DNA from: Saccharomyces paradoxus
Lineage: Eukaryota > Ascomycota > Saccharomycetes > Saccharomycetales > Saccharomycetaceae
NCBI RefSeq assembly: GCF_002079055.1
Contig: NC_047492.1
Location: 62,001-126,000, forward strand
Direction: 5' to 3'
DNA length: 64,000 bases
Made by a program: the position numbers and the translations under genes. The notes beneath the pieces were generated by a model. The model searched no databases. It was given only the letters and a program-made list of their open reading frames with translations, and had not been told where the DNA came from. Numbering within the stretch: the first letter of the stretch is position 1; every line of letters begins with the position of its first letter. This document shows positions 30,501-38,808 of the stretch, one piece after another.

Positions 30501-32816
30501 GTTTGTAGCCAATAGAAGAGGTGATAATGGCATATTTGGTGAAGTTAACATTGCATTATTGATGCTATCTGTTCTAGCAATATTGGAAGGGTGCTGCTCT
30601 GGGGTTAGAAAATCCTTCGAGAATGTGAAAGGTGAGGATATTGGTGATTTATCTTGAATCAGTTTAAAACTGTTTGTCTGTTGCATAGAATGGCTTGCCA
30701 GGTTACTAAATGATGGTGAACCACGCCTTGGGGTCAATGAAATACTTGTCATTAATTTGGGCAATACTGAGTTTGTGGAATTATTACTATTTGCCTTGGT
30801 GCCCGTGATGTCCGTTTGAGTAGATGAAGTTATAGTGGTATCTACAGAAGGTTGAGGTTGAAGGGAATCTTTATCTTTTGACAACATTTCATTAGTGCAG
30901 TCATCATTATGTACATGTGAATATTCTATCTTTTGTCTTGGTGTTATGGATCTTGATCTCACCCCTAGCCTTGACGATGACGAAGAAGGTCTTTCTAAGT
31001 TACTAGTCCGAGAATCGGCGGCGTCATCGATACCATATTGTTTCATACTACTGCCCCTGCTATTAGTGTTATTATCTCTATCCATTGATACCGCGGATTC
31101 GACACTTGGGTTCGGAATGATGTCGGCGTTTAAGTAGGCATCAGAGAATAATCCATTAGAGTCAATTTTCCTCCGAGGTGTCGGTAGTTTCATAACGGTG
31201 TTGTTACAACTACGGGGCAAGGGAGAAGGGTGCCTGATATCGTTGCCAGTGGGAGTTTCTTCAGTGGAAGAAGGGGGGAAAGGAATAGGCTCCAAATGAG
31301 ACTTGGAGGTTGCTTCAAAGGACGCACACTGGCCGTGATGAACTTGCAGAGGGGTAGAGGAAGAATATATGAGATTCCCGCCTTCTCGTTGTTGAGAGTG
31401 AATTTGGGGCAAGGGGGAATGGAATATTGAAGAAGACCTTATGTTCATTGAGTGAGCTAGGATTGTATGCTTGTTTATTTCAATTTGTTCGCGGATCAGT
31501 TGTACCACGTAGTTGTTAACCTCGTTTTTAATCTTTAAAGAATAGGTCATCGCGTTATCCAACCTCAATACGGCATCCACTTTTTTCCTTGCCAAGTCCA
31601 GAGTATCGTGAATCAAAAGAGCTAGCCCAGGGTCCTGATCATCATTAAGAAAGAATCTTGATTGCCACGATGTGACGTTTTGAATGTTGTGATTGGTCCT
31701 TGGAGAAAACTGAAAATATGAATTCAAGCTGATTGTATCTTTTTGGACAGGGAATTGGTCTAGCAAAGCATTGTTGTTGTTGTTATTGTTATCTTGAGAG
31801 AATGTTGAAAGACCATGGTAAAGATCCGGGACCATTTCGCTGGGGTTTATATCTATGGCGTCCTGACACAGTTCCCTTAAGGAGTCTAACACTTGGTTAA
31901 GGAAGTTGTTGGAGCGTACTTGGATCTGGCTGCCCTTATATTCTGAATCTTTGGTAAAGTTTGTCAAGATCGCGAGTTGCTCAAGAAGATTATCGTGTAA
32001 CAGTTGTATGAGCGACTCCGTTCTATGCTCGCAAACACAACTTTGCGAATGGGTCTCCAACCACCAAACTGGAACAAAGTTCTCACAAACCCGGCACAAT
32101 TCCATCTTTGGCAGGGGCAGATTGAATTCGTCCAGTATCATTTCCAGTCGTATCCTCTTCAAGTATTGTACGAAGATCTTGGCCCCGAATCCAAGCGTCT
32201 TAGAAAACTCTTCAGGAAGTTGGACATCGATATCGTCGCAGTTATCGGATAACTGGATGACCATGTCATCTTGAGCGTCTTCGTTGGCGTAGAAGTCTGA
32301 CCAGTCGTTTGTGAGAGGCTTAACTATCCACATCGTGTGCGAGGGCAATTGTGTGTGGGCATCCCGGATCAAGATACCACGTGCTTCTAAGGTCGTTATC
32401 GTACTGTCATCATCACAGTCCGTGCCATTTTCAAGATCGGCAGCCTTTATCTTGAACGTTATCGTGCAACTAGTATCATCATTCATAAGCAGCATGTCCG
32501 TGGCCTTTTGAAAGACACCTTTATCTTGATCGGATCCGAGAATAAGGTCTGCAATGTACGTTGGAGAAGAGTCACCATCATTGGCGACTCCTGTGATAGT
32601 GTTCCATTGTGGAGAGCCATATCGCACCTTGCCGTCCAGTTCCAGCTCTAAGATCATACATGGATTCTTCTCCGTGGCCAGCTGTAGGTATTTTTCATAA
32701 TTGGAAGAAGTCAATGAGCTTTGGTTCGAATTCGATGATATCGGGGAAAGCTTGTTAATGCCAAGTCCCTCTTCCATGGCCTGAGATCCGCCTGCGGTAT
32801 TGTTTGTGTTGAACAT
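27528..32816 (-). CDS. RIM15: Rim15, PAS/AGC-type protein kinase for entry into quiescence
   Basis: A 1762-residue kinase (about 8 residues shorter than S. cerevisiae Rim15 as I recall). Order: PAS-like region (about 40-150, LELDGKVRYGSPQWNTITG), a zinc-finger-like motif CRVCENFVPVWWLETHSQSC (about 240-260), long Ser/Asn-rich linker, kinase domain from about residue 785 (SKGAYGSVYLARK; catalytic loop HHDLKPEN in place of the usual HRD; DFGLSR; then a large insert of about 190 residues before the GTPDYLAPE loop), and a C-terminal receiver-like domain (about 1630-1740). Rim15 is held inactive by TORC1, PKA and Pho85 and drives the G0 programme through Igo1/2, Msn2/4 and Gis1. Frame intact. Confidence 0.97.
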   Translation of the reverse strand: MFNTNNTAGGSQAMEEGLGINKLSPISSNSNQSSLTSSNYEKYLQLATEKNPCMILELELDGKVRYGSPQWNTITGVANDGDSSPTYIADLILGSDQDKGVFQKATDMLLMNDDTSCTITFKIKAADLENGTDCDDDSTITTLEARGILIRDAHTQLPSHTMWIVKPLTNDWSDFYANEDAQDDMVIQLSDNCDDIDVQLPEEFSKTLGFGAKIFVQYLKRIRLEMILDEFNLPLPKMELCRVCENFVPVWWLETHSQSCVCEHRTESLIQLLHDNLLEQLAILTNFTKDSEYKGSQIQVRSNNFLNQVLDSLRELCQDAIDINPSEMVPDLYHGLSTFSQDNNNNNNNALLDQFPVQKDTISLNSYFQFSPRTNHNIQNVTSWQSRFFLNDDQDPGLALLIHDTLDLARKKVDAVLRLDNAMTYSLKIKNEVNNYVVQLIREQIEINKHTILAHSMNIRSSSIFHSPLPQIHSQQREGGNLIYSSSTPLQVHHGQCASFEATSKSHLEPIPFPPSSTEETPTGNDIRHPSPLPRSCNNTVMKLPTPRRKIDSNGLFSDAYLNADIIPNPSVESAVSMDRDNNTNSRGSSMKQYGIDDAADSRTSNLERPSSSSSRLGVRSRSITPRQKIEYSHVHNDDCTNEMLSKDKDSLQPQPSVDTTITSSTQTDITGTKANSNNSTNSVLPKLMTSISLTPRRGSPSFSNLASHSMQQTNSFKLIQDKSPISSPFTFSKDFLTPEQHPSNIARTDSINNAMLTSPNMPLSPLLLATNQTIKSPTPSIKDYDILKPISKGAYGSVYLARKKLTGDYFAIKVLRKSDMIAKNQVTNVKSERAIMMVQSDKPYVARLFASFQNKDNLFLVMEYLPGGDLATLIKMMGYLPDQWAKQYLTEIVVGVDDMHQNGIIHHDLKPENLLIDNAGHVKLTDFGLSRAGLIRRHKFVPHKSSLSISSTLPIDNPANNFTMNTNNSNHSQLSTPDSFMSDHKPYNRSKKSSLGQQYEHSEHSSASNSHSMTPTPSTNTVVYPSYYRSKDRSHGSSNIDLPASLRRSESQLSFSLLDISRSSTPPLANPQNLNTNNVMRRKSLTENKSFSNDLLSSDAIAVTNANTNSNNNTSLSPAPSDLALFYPDDSKQNKKFFGTPDYLAPETIEGKGEDNKQCDWWSVGCIFFELLLGYPPFHAETPDAVFKKILSGVIQWPEFKNEEEEREFLTPEAKDLIEKLLVVDPAKRLGVNGIQEIKDHPYFKNVDWDHVYDEEASFVPTIDNPEDTDYFDLRGAELQDFGDDIENDNANILFGKHGINTDVSDLSSAANLSPPSNHKNILSRKLSMSNTTNRSSNNSNSSVHDFGAHTPVNKLSIASVLESVPQEPGYITPNGTGATTTSAKNSPNLKNLSLAIPPHMRDRRSSKLNDSQTEFGSFNFRNLSALDKANKDAINRLKSEHFSEQPGVHRRTSSASLMGSSSDASVSTPGSNASNTTSGGKLKIHKPTISGSPSTFGTFPKTFLRSDSFSTRSYSPERSISIDSSTLSRKGSIIGDNQQTTTNSSDSPTMTKFKSPLSPANTTTASSYFSRQRVLSKSFSQRTNSSDLSAEENDRLQAISRVNSLRNRRRSGRKSSSTSEIGYHMDVLVCEPIPIHRYRVTKDLENLGCTVVSVGAGDELVSRATSGVSFDLIMTALKLPKLGAIDIVQLLKQTNGANSTTPIVAITNYFQEATTSRVFDDVLEKPVNLDELKKLVAKYALKKSQEDEEHTILSDSDETH

Positions 32817-33197
32817 CTATATTTCCTCTACCAGGCTTATCTATTCTATCAAATGAGGCAAGAGAGAAAGGAAAGGGAAAAAAAAGGGAAAAACACTTGA
32901 TGAATTGGGAATTCAGTATAAGCACCCACCAGAACCTCTACAGCAGGCCTTCCAGGATTGCTTAATAGAATGAAGAAATATATATATAAGTATATTTATA
33001 TATATATACTAAAAACGGCACACAATGCAGAAGTTGAAAATGCTGTAATACGAACAGCAAGCTAATTTTACTATGAAAAACAACACCAAGTTGCCAAAAA
33101 AGCTCTATACTAAAGTTAAAGCTCCCTCATTTTTAGTAAAAACGATTCCTTTTCCCACAAAACGAACGGAAAAAAAAGAAAAATAGTGGAAATATAA

Positions 33198-33205
33198 TCA
33201 CGTGA
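33198..33205. promoter_or_regulatory. CACGTG palindrome before HAC1
   Basis: TCACGTGA, the site preferred by Cbf1. It lies about 370 bp before the HAC1 start. Function here is not shown. Confidence 0.4.
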
Positions 33206-33534
33206 TAGACATAATCATGACCTAGGGTAATATGAAATAACAGCTAGGGAAAGAATTCTATTTATGAGGGTTTAAAGCTAAAGGGGCTCAGCATAATATA
33301 GGTTTGAAATAGGAACCTGGTCTACATCGTACATTGTGATGAAAATGGTTTTGGACACCTTGTTCTCTTTTGTTCTCATTCCCTCTTTCACTATATATTG
33401 GAAGAAATTTCACCTCAACGAACCAAGTCGAGAAAGAAGGACAGCTTTATCTAGTTTATGTGAAACTTCTCTTGTCTTTTGTTTCTTGTCTTATTTAATA
33501 TTCCAAGGCTTTAACTCACTGTCAAACGTAACAA

Positions 33535-33559
33535 CTCCTCCCCCTCCCCCACCCACGAC
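33535..33559 (+). promoter_or_regulatory. HAC1: HAC1 5' UTR segment complementary to the intron
   Basis: CTCCTCCCCC (33535-33544) and CCACGAC (33553-33559) in the leader are exact reverse complements of GGGGGAGGAG (34333-34342) and GTCGTGG (34317-34323) in the HAC1 intron. The order is antiparallel and nested, so both can form one long-range helix with an internal loop. In S. cerevisiae this 5' UTR-intron pairing blocks translation of unspliced HAC1 mRNA. The pairing is seen here; the effect is known from S. cerevisiae. Confidence 0.85.
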
Positions 33560-33572
33560 AACGACCGCCACT

Positions 33573-34537
33573 ATGGAAATGACTGATTTTGAACTAACTA
33601 GTAATTCGCAATCGAACTTGGCTATCCCTACCAACTTCAAGTCGACTCTGCCCCCAAGGAAAAGAGCGAAGACAAAAGAGGAAAAGGAACAGCGAAGGAT
33701 CGAGCGAATTTTGAGAAACAGAAGAGCTGCTCACCAGAGTAGAGAGAAAAAGAGACTACATCTGCAATACCTCGAGAGGAAATGTTCTCTTTTGGAAAAT
33801 TTGCTGAACAGTGTCAACCTTGAAAAATTGGCTGACCACGAGGACGTGTTGACTTGTGGCCACGATGCTTTTGTTGCTTCTCTTGACGAGTATAGGGATT
33901 TCCAGAGCACGAGAGACGCCTCACTGGACGCCAGGGCCAGTTCGCACTCATCGTCTGATACGTTCACACCTTCACCTTTGAACTGTACAATGGAGCCTGC
34001 AACTTTGTCGCCCAAGAGTATGCGTGATTCTTCGTCGGACCAAGAGACTTCATGGGAACTGCAGATGTTTAAGACGGAAAATATACCAGAATCCACGACG
34101 CTGCCTGCCGTAGACAACAACAATTTGTTTGATGCGGTGGCTTCGCCGTTGGCAGACCCGCTCTGCGACGATATAGCGGGAAACAGTCTACCCTTTGACA
34201 ATTCAATTGATCTTGACAATTGGCGTAATCCAGCCGTGATTACGATGACCAGGAAACTACAGTGAACAAGAAGACCAGCCCCAATTTTTACTTTCTGCAT
34301 TTTTTTTTTTTTTTTAGTCGTGGTTCTCTAAAGGGGGAGGAGCCGGTTAAAGTACCTTCACAAAAGCAGAATGCAAGAGTATTGGGAGCAGTTTGTTTTT
34401 TTTTCATGCTAGTTTTTTCCTGAACAAAAAGAGCCTTCTTTCCTTATTGTTAGGGAATAGGTGGCTTGCTTGTACTGTCCGAAGCGCAGTCAGGTTTGAA
34501 TTCATTTGAATTAAACGATTTCTTTATCACTTCGTGA
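33573..34537 (+). CDS. HAC1: bZIP activator of the unfolded protein response (Ire1-spliced)
   Basis: Exons 33573-34233 and 34482-34537 join to give a 238-residue active form (Hac1i) whose last 18 residues are EAQSGLNSFELNDFFITS. Without splicing, the frame ends at 34265 and yields a 230-residue form with a different 10-residue tail. The bZIP basic region is around residues 30-62 (NRRAAHQSREKKR), followed by a leucine zipper. The frame is open 79 codons further upstream, but the start MEMTDFEL matches S. cerevisiae and follows the regulatory leader. Hac1 binds UPRE elements in promoters of chaperone and lipid genes during ER stress. Confidence 0.97.
34234..34481 (+). other. HAC1: HAC1 non-spliceosomal intron (Ire1/tRNA ligase)
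   Basis: A 248-nt intron with no GT-AG borders. The 5' cut lies in a seven-base loop CAGCCGT closed by the perfect stem CGTAATC/GATTACG, cut after CAG (34233). The 3' cut lies in loop CCGAAGC closed by ACTGT/GCAGT, cut after CCG (34481). Both loops have the G before the cut expected for Ire1. The intron carries the partner of the 5' UTR pairing element. Ire1 cuts and Trl1 joins the exons in the cytoplasm. Confidence 0.95.
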
Positions 34538-35223
34538 AGACAATCGCAAAAGGGTATACTTTTTTTTCTCCGTTATTATCGCTGTTGGTGGGTTTTTCTT
34601 CGTTACATATTATTTTATTTTTTGCTTAGTGGTTTCTACTGTTTGGTCTCCGGCTAGCGTTTGCTACTACAGCTGAAGAAGAAGAGACTTTTCAAGAATG
34701 CAAACGTGAGGTTGGCGCGCCCTCCTACAATTATTTGTGGTGACTGGGCAGCGACACTGAACATAGCTTGGACAAGACCCTTCTTTGACTGCAAGGAGCC
34801 GTGCTGGCATGGGGTTTCGCCTCAAGAGCCACGCTCTACTTTTTTTTCTATCTGTCTGTGTGTCTATCTAACTATCTATATATATGACTTTCTATATAAA
34901 ACCATAAAGAATTCTTGATGTGCCCTTTGGTTGGGCAGCTTTTCAACCTTAGACCTGGTGCTAACGCCGCTTTGTTCTTCCTCCCGCACTCCCGCAAACG
35001 TTCCTCCCCCTAACTCCGGGCCAATGAGTGATAACGATATCAGATACTTTCGAAAGGACCTTAGTCATAATATCACTGTCACTGTAACTGTAACTGTCAC
35101 CGCTATGACTGCTCGTCCTCGAGGAGTGGACAAGAATGTTTTGTTCCTCAGCCTCTATATAATTGCACTCCTTGAGCGTAAAAGCACATATAATTCTCCT
35201 TCTATAGCCCAAATACACCAGAA
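34538..35223 (+). other. HAC1 3' UTR and AGX1 promoter
   Basis: A 686-bp region. The first part should be the HAC1 3' UTR, which in S. cerevisiae contains a bipartite stem-loop that brings the mRNA to Ire1. A GC-rich palindrome GGCGCGCC (34714-34721) with flanking complementary bases is the most notable local structure, but I cannot say if it is that element. The second part is the AGX1 promoter with a hexamer repeat (35074-35100). Open frames here look like chance. Confidence 0.5.
35074..35100. repeat. Hexamer repeat MACTGT x4 before AGX1
   Basis: Four tandem six-base units (CACTGT, CACTGT, AACTGT, AACTGT) followed by a partial unit, 124-150 bp before the AGX1 start codon. It may be a cluster of binding sites or a plain microsatellite. 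Confidence 0.8.
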
Positions 35224-36381
35224 ATGACTAAATCTGTAGATACACTGCTGATCCCGGGCCCTATTATCCTAAGTGGAGCAGTCCAGAAGGCTCTGGACGT
35301 TCCCTCCTTGGGCCATACTTCCCCTGAGTTCGTCTCTATTTTCCAAAGGGTTCTAAAGAACACTAGAACTGTCTTCAAATCCGCCGCTGCCTCCAGGTCG
35401 CAGCCCTTTGTGCTTGCCGGCTCTGGTACGTTGGGGTGGGACATATTTGCCTCGAACTTTATTCTTTCTAAGGCCCCGAACAAGAACGTGCTGGTCGTAT
35501 CCACCGGGACGTTTTCTGACAGGTTTGCTGACTGTCTACGTAGTTACGGTGCGCAAGTAGATGTTGTTAGGCCTCTCAAGATAGGTGAGTCTGTTCCTTT
35601 AGAAGTGATTACTGAAAAGTTGTCACAAAATAATTATGGCGCTGTTACTGTTACACATGTTGACACTTCAACGGCGGTACTGTCCGACTTGAAAGCCGTT
35701 TCGCAAGTCATTAAGCAGGCATCGCCGGAAACGTTCTTCGTAGTCGATGCTGTATGCTCGATTGGATGCGAAGAGTTTGAGTTTGATGAGTGGGGGGTGG
35801 ATTTTGCCTTAACCGCATCGCAGAAGGCTATTGGTGCTCCGGCAGGTCTTTCTATCTCACTGTGCAGTAGCAGATTCATGGATTATGCACTTAACGACAG
35901 CGAAAATGGTCAGGTACATGGCTATTTCTCCTCATTGAGAAGATGGACACCAATAATGCAAAACTACGAGGCTGGTAAAGGAGCTTATTTTGCAACTCCA
36001 CCCGTACAACTGATTAATAGCCTCGACGTAGCTTTAAAAGAGATTCTCGACGAGGGGTTAAACAAGAGATGGGATTTACATCGTGAAATGAGCGACTGGT
36101 TCAAAGACAGCTTGGTTAATGGCTTGCAACTGACATCCGTCAGCAGATATCCTTCAAACATGTCTGCGCACGGGTTGACGGCCGTATACGTGGCAGACCC
36201 TCCCAGCGTCATTGCGTTTTTAAAGTCACACGGTGTAGTCATTGCCGGAGGTATTCACAAGGACATCGGGCCCAAGTACATCCGTATTGGGCACATGGGT
36301 GTGACCGCTTGCAACAAAAATTTACCGTACATGAAGAACTGCTTCGACTTAATAAAACTTGCTCTTCAAAGAAAAAAGTGA
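35224..36381 (+). CDS. AGX1: Alanine:glyoxylate aminotransferase
   Basis: A 385-residue class V (fold type I) PLP enzyme that makes glycine from glyoxylate with alanine as donor, one of the yeast routes to glycine. The motif LLIPGPIILS at the N-terminus, the DAVCSIGCEEFEFDEWGVDF region with the PLP-binding Asp, and TASQKAIGAP with the Schiff-base Lys (about residue 200) are as in the AGT1 family. Length equals S. cerevisiae Agx1. The C-terminus has no evident peroxisomal signal. It converges with CAK1 with only 68 bp between stops. Confidence 0.96.
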   Translation: MTKSVDTLLIPGPIILSGAVQKALDVPSLGHTSPEFVSIFQRVLKNTRTVFKSAAASRSQPFVLAGSGTLGWDIFASNFILSKAPNKNVLVVSTGTFSDRFADCLRSYGAQVDVVRPLKIGESVPLEVITEKLSQNNYGAVTVTHVDTSTAVLSDLKAVSQVIKQASPETFFVVDAVCSIGCEEFEFDEWGVDFALTASQKAIGAPAGLSISLCSSRFMDYALNDSENGQVHGYFSSLRRWTPIMQNYEAGKGAYFATPPVQLINSLDVALKEILDEGLNKRWDLHREMSDWFKDSLVNGLQLTSVSRYPSNMSAHGLTAVYVADPPSVIAFLKSHGVVIAGGIHKDIGPKYIRIGHMGVTACNKNLPYMKNCFDLIKLALQRKK

Positions 36382-36402
36382 TTACTCTGGTACTTTTTGT
36401 TT

Positions 36403-36431
36403 CATATATATATATATATATATATGTATAT
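36403..36431. repeat. TA dinucleotide run between AGX1 and CAK1
   Basis: A run of alternating TA with a G near its end in the 68-bp spacer of two convergent genes. TATATA elements direct 3' end formation in yeast, so it may serve both transcripts. Confidence 0.75.
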
Positions 36432-36449
36432 GTTCCTATATATTCTTTC

Positions 36450-37553
36450 TTATGGCTTTTTCAGTTCTTGCAAGATTCTTTGACAACTCCATCTTTCGTT
36501 TGGTGAAAAGGACACCATCCCCAGGATACAGTTAACGAACTTCTGTTTGACCTTCACATCCGTAATCTCGTTCAGTCGAGGCATGTTCCTCTCGATGATG
36601 CTGACTTGTACATCCTTCTGCTGGTCCAGTATATACTTGCCGTCGCCATCGGCGCCAAACATGCCAACAAATGCATCAACAGAACCGTGTTGGGCAACAG
36701 CTTCCCATTTCAGAATGGACGGTACGCCCAATTTTTCAAATATCGAGCAAATCAGTCTAAAGTCGCTTCCATCTGAGTTCATATCGTCGCTACCGTCATC
36801 AATCATGGCCGGTACGTGCCCCATACGGTCCGTTTCTCTCTGGAACCATTGAGAGACGATTATCAGTAACGACCACACGTCCACACCACCATCGTAGCAT
36901 TTCACCCCAAACAGCACTTCTGGGGCCTTGTAAATTCCTGTGCTTATATCCGTCACCTTGCTATCCATGGGCTCCGCACTTGTTTGTGACTTATTTCCCA
37001 TGTCATACGAGACACCAAAATCAATTATGTACAATTTAGGGGGTTGTGTGGTAGTATTGTTTGTTAGCATGATGTTTTGCGGTTTGATGTCACGGTGGAT
37101 GATCTTGTTCTCATGTAAAAATGCAACTCCCTCGATTATTTGCGAGAAAAATGACAAAGGATACTGGTTGACGTCCAATTGATTGGTATACTTCTGAACT
37201 GAGGAACCCGCAGCAGTCTGGGTACTGGAATCTAGTAAATCGTAATAAGGATTTTTTTTTCTTATATCCCTTTTATACTGCAATTGCATAAACTCATGAA
37301 GATTCATCTCTTCAAAGGGGAACAGTAACAGTAAGTCATTGTCAGTGGCCTTGGACTCTAGAAGAGGTAGAATATGCTGGCATTTGCTGCCTACTTTGCT
37401 TAATATCGATACTTCGAATTCGGTGTTATGTGGCGGGATATCATAATCTAGTGCCAGACATTTAATTGCATATGTATTTGATCTATAAATCCTAGCGGTT
37501 CTCGTAGAGTTGACCAATTGGCAGCGTGTAATGTCTATGCTGTCTAGTTTCAT
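36450..37553 (-). CDS. CAK1: CDK-activating kinase Cak1
   Basis: A 367-residue monomeric kinase that phosphorylates the T-loop of Cdc28, Kin28, Ctk1, Bur1 and Smk1. Unlike most kinases it lacks a proper Gly-rich loop; the catalytic loop HRDIKPQN, DFGVSYD and YKAPEVLFG are clear, and acidic insert DDGSDDMNSDGSD lies in the C-lobe. I chose MKLDSIDI as the start because it gives the S. cerevisiae N-terminus and nearly the same length; the frame is open 30 codons upstream. Essential in S. cerevisiae. Confidence 0.95.
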   Translation of the reverse strand: MKLDSIDITRCQLVNSTRTARIYRSNTYAIKCLALDYDIPPHNTEFEVSILSKVGSKCQHILPLLESKATDNDLLLLFPFEEMNLHEFMQLQYKRDIRKKNPYYDLLDSSTQTAAGSSVQKYTNQLDVNQYPLSFFSQIIEGVAFLHENKIIHRDIKPQNIMLTNNTTTQPPKLYIIDFGVSYDMGNKSQTSAEPMDSKVTDISTGIYKAPEVLFGVKCYDGGVDVWSLLIIVSQWFQRETDRMGHVPAMIDDGSDDMNSDGSDFRLICSIFEKLGVPSILKWEAVAQHGSVDAFVGMFGADGDGKYILDQQKDVQVSIIERNMPRLNEITDVKVKQKFVNCILGMVSFSPNERWSCQRILQELKKP

Positions 37554-37732
37554 TAAGATGGATGTTAATTTTTGTTGCCTTTCTGCTCCATGTGCCTTCT
37601 TTGCTTTTATGAGACCCCAGTTGTTTTCGTTTTTTAGGATCACAAATTACTTCTATAACTTATATAGTCAAATCACATTTTCCACTAAGATACATATTTT
37701 TTATATAGGGTTTTGCAATTATGTATGCTCAT

Positions 37733-38602
37733 CTATATACCTATCTCTTTATCAGGAATTTGGTTATCACGTTTCAACCATTCTAGTGCCAATGGATGCA
37801 AGCTGTTCACCTTGCTAATAACAACCTTATTGTTGTCGTCCTCAAAGGCCACTTGTCCATTAACTTTGGCGTTGACTACTTCAGAAAACTCCACATCTTT
37901 CAAATAATCTAACTTATTTACGATCTTACCTGATTTCATATGGTACACTTGATTGGGCCACTTGGCTAAACCGTCAAAAATATGTGTAGCGTAAACCACT
38001 GAACATCTTCTGGTTTCTGTCTCCCACTTTAAAAACTCTAGTAGTCTTGCTCTGGCAATAACGTCGAGATCCACAGTGACTTCGTCAAGTAGTAAAACTC
38101 TCCATGGTTTCAAAAGTCCCATGGCTAATTGCACTCTTCTCTTTTGCCCGTCACTTAACCTGTGCATTCTCCAACGTACATCGATGTCCAGAATTCTAAC
38201 TAATCTTTCACCTCTTTCTCTGAAATGATCAAACCCAATACTTTCCAATAATTCCAAGACGCCAATATCCCTGTTAATGATGCTCATGTGGCACCATTCC
38301 GTGCCTAGATAAGTGGTTGTTTGGTAGTTTGTCGAATCTTCAACACTTTCGTCATCGTCTACTTGGTTCATAGATAGGGGACTGAATGGATCAAGACCAT
38401 TGACCATGATCTTGCCATCGAGACAAAGATGCTTACCACTTAGTAATTTCAAAAGGGTGGATTTACCAGCACCATTGGCACCCACTACTAAAGACCTTGT
38501 ATTCCATGGGATTTCGAGATCGATATCAATAACTGACGGATCAGAGCTTTCCTTAAATTTGTACGTTAAATTACGTACTTCAATAGCAAATTGGGAAACC
38601 AT
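37733..38602 (-). CDS. CAF16: Soluble ABC ATPase Caf16
   Basis: A 289-residue ATP-binding cassette protein without membrane segments. Walker A is GANGAGKST (41-49), the signature is LSDGQKRR (one residue away from LSGGQ), and Walker B is VLLLDEVTVDLD. In S. cerevisiae Caf16 is linked to the CCR4 complex and to the Mediator (Srb9), with no transport role. It belongs to the same group as plant and bacterial ABCI-type single ATPases. Length as in S. cerevisiae. Confidence 0.96.
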   Translation of the reverse strand: MVSQFAIEVRNLTYKFKESSDPSVIDIDLEIPWNTRSLVVGANGAGKSTLLKLLSGKHLCLDGKIMVNGLDPFSPLSMNQVDDDESVEDSTNYQTTTYLGTEWCHMSIINRDIGVLELLESIGFDHFRERGERLVRILDIDVRWRMHRLSDGQKRRVQLAMGLLKPWRVLLLDEVTVDLDVIARARLLEFLKWETETRRCSVVYATHIFDGLAKWPNQVYHMKSGKIVNKLDYLKDVEFSEVVNAKVNGQVAFEDDNNKVVISKVNSLHPLALEWLKRDNQIPDKEIGI

Positions 38603-38808
38603 CTTGGCAGTGATTTAATACCTTGGGATCTTGTGAAGAAGTACTGATTGTCTACACCAAAAATCTCTCTTCTAGATTTTCCGCTTTTCCTTATTCAAGT
38701 CATCCTCGAAGAAATTCCCGCAGGGTATTTCATAAAAGCATGTTATAATAAATACCTTATTTGTGAGTCCGTTTTCTATATCATAGTATATAAGGTATAT
38801 TGTATATG

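Larger units (their letters stand above)
32817..33572. other. Divergent promoter region RIM15 - HAC1
   Basis: A 756-bp spacer. It contains a TA/ATAT tract (32979-33010), the palindrome TCACGTGA (33198-33205, bound by Cbf1-type bHLH factors), and a region open in the HAC1 frame from 33336. The last about 70 bases before the HAC1 start are C-rich and belong to its 5' UTR (see pairing element). No separate gene is likely. Confidence 0.6.

Noticed and set aside
34661-35227. Short frames between HAC1 and AGX1
   Set aside because: One overlaps the expected HAC1 3' UTR, others overlap the AGX1 promoter on both strands; no protein features.
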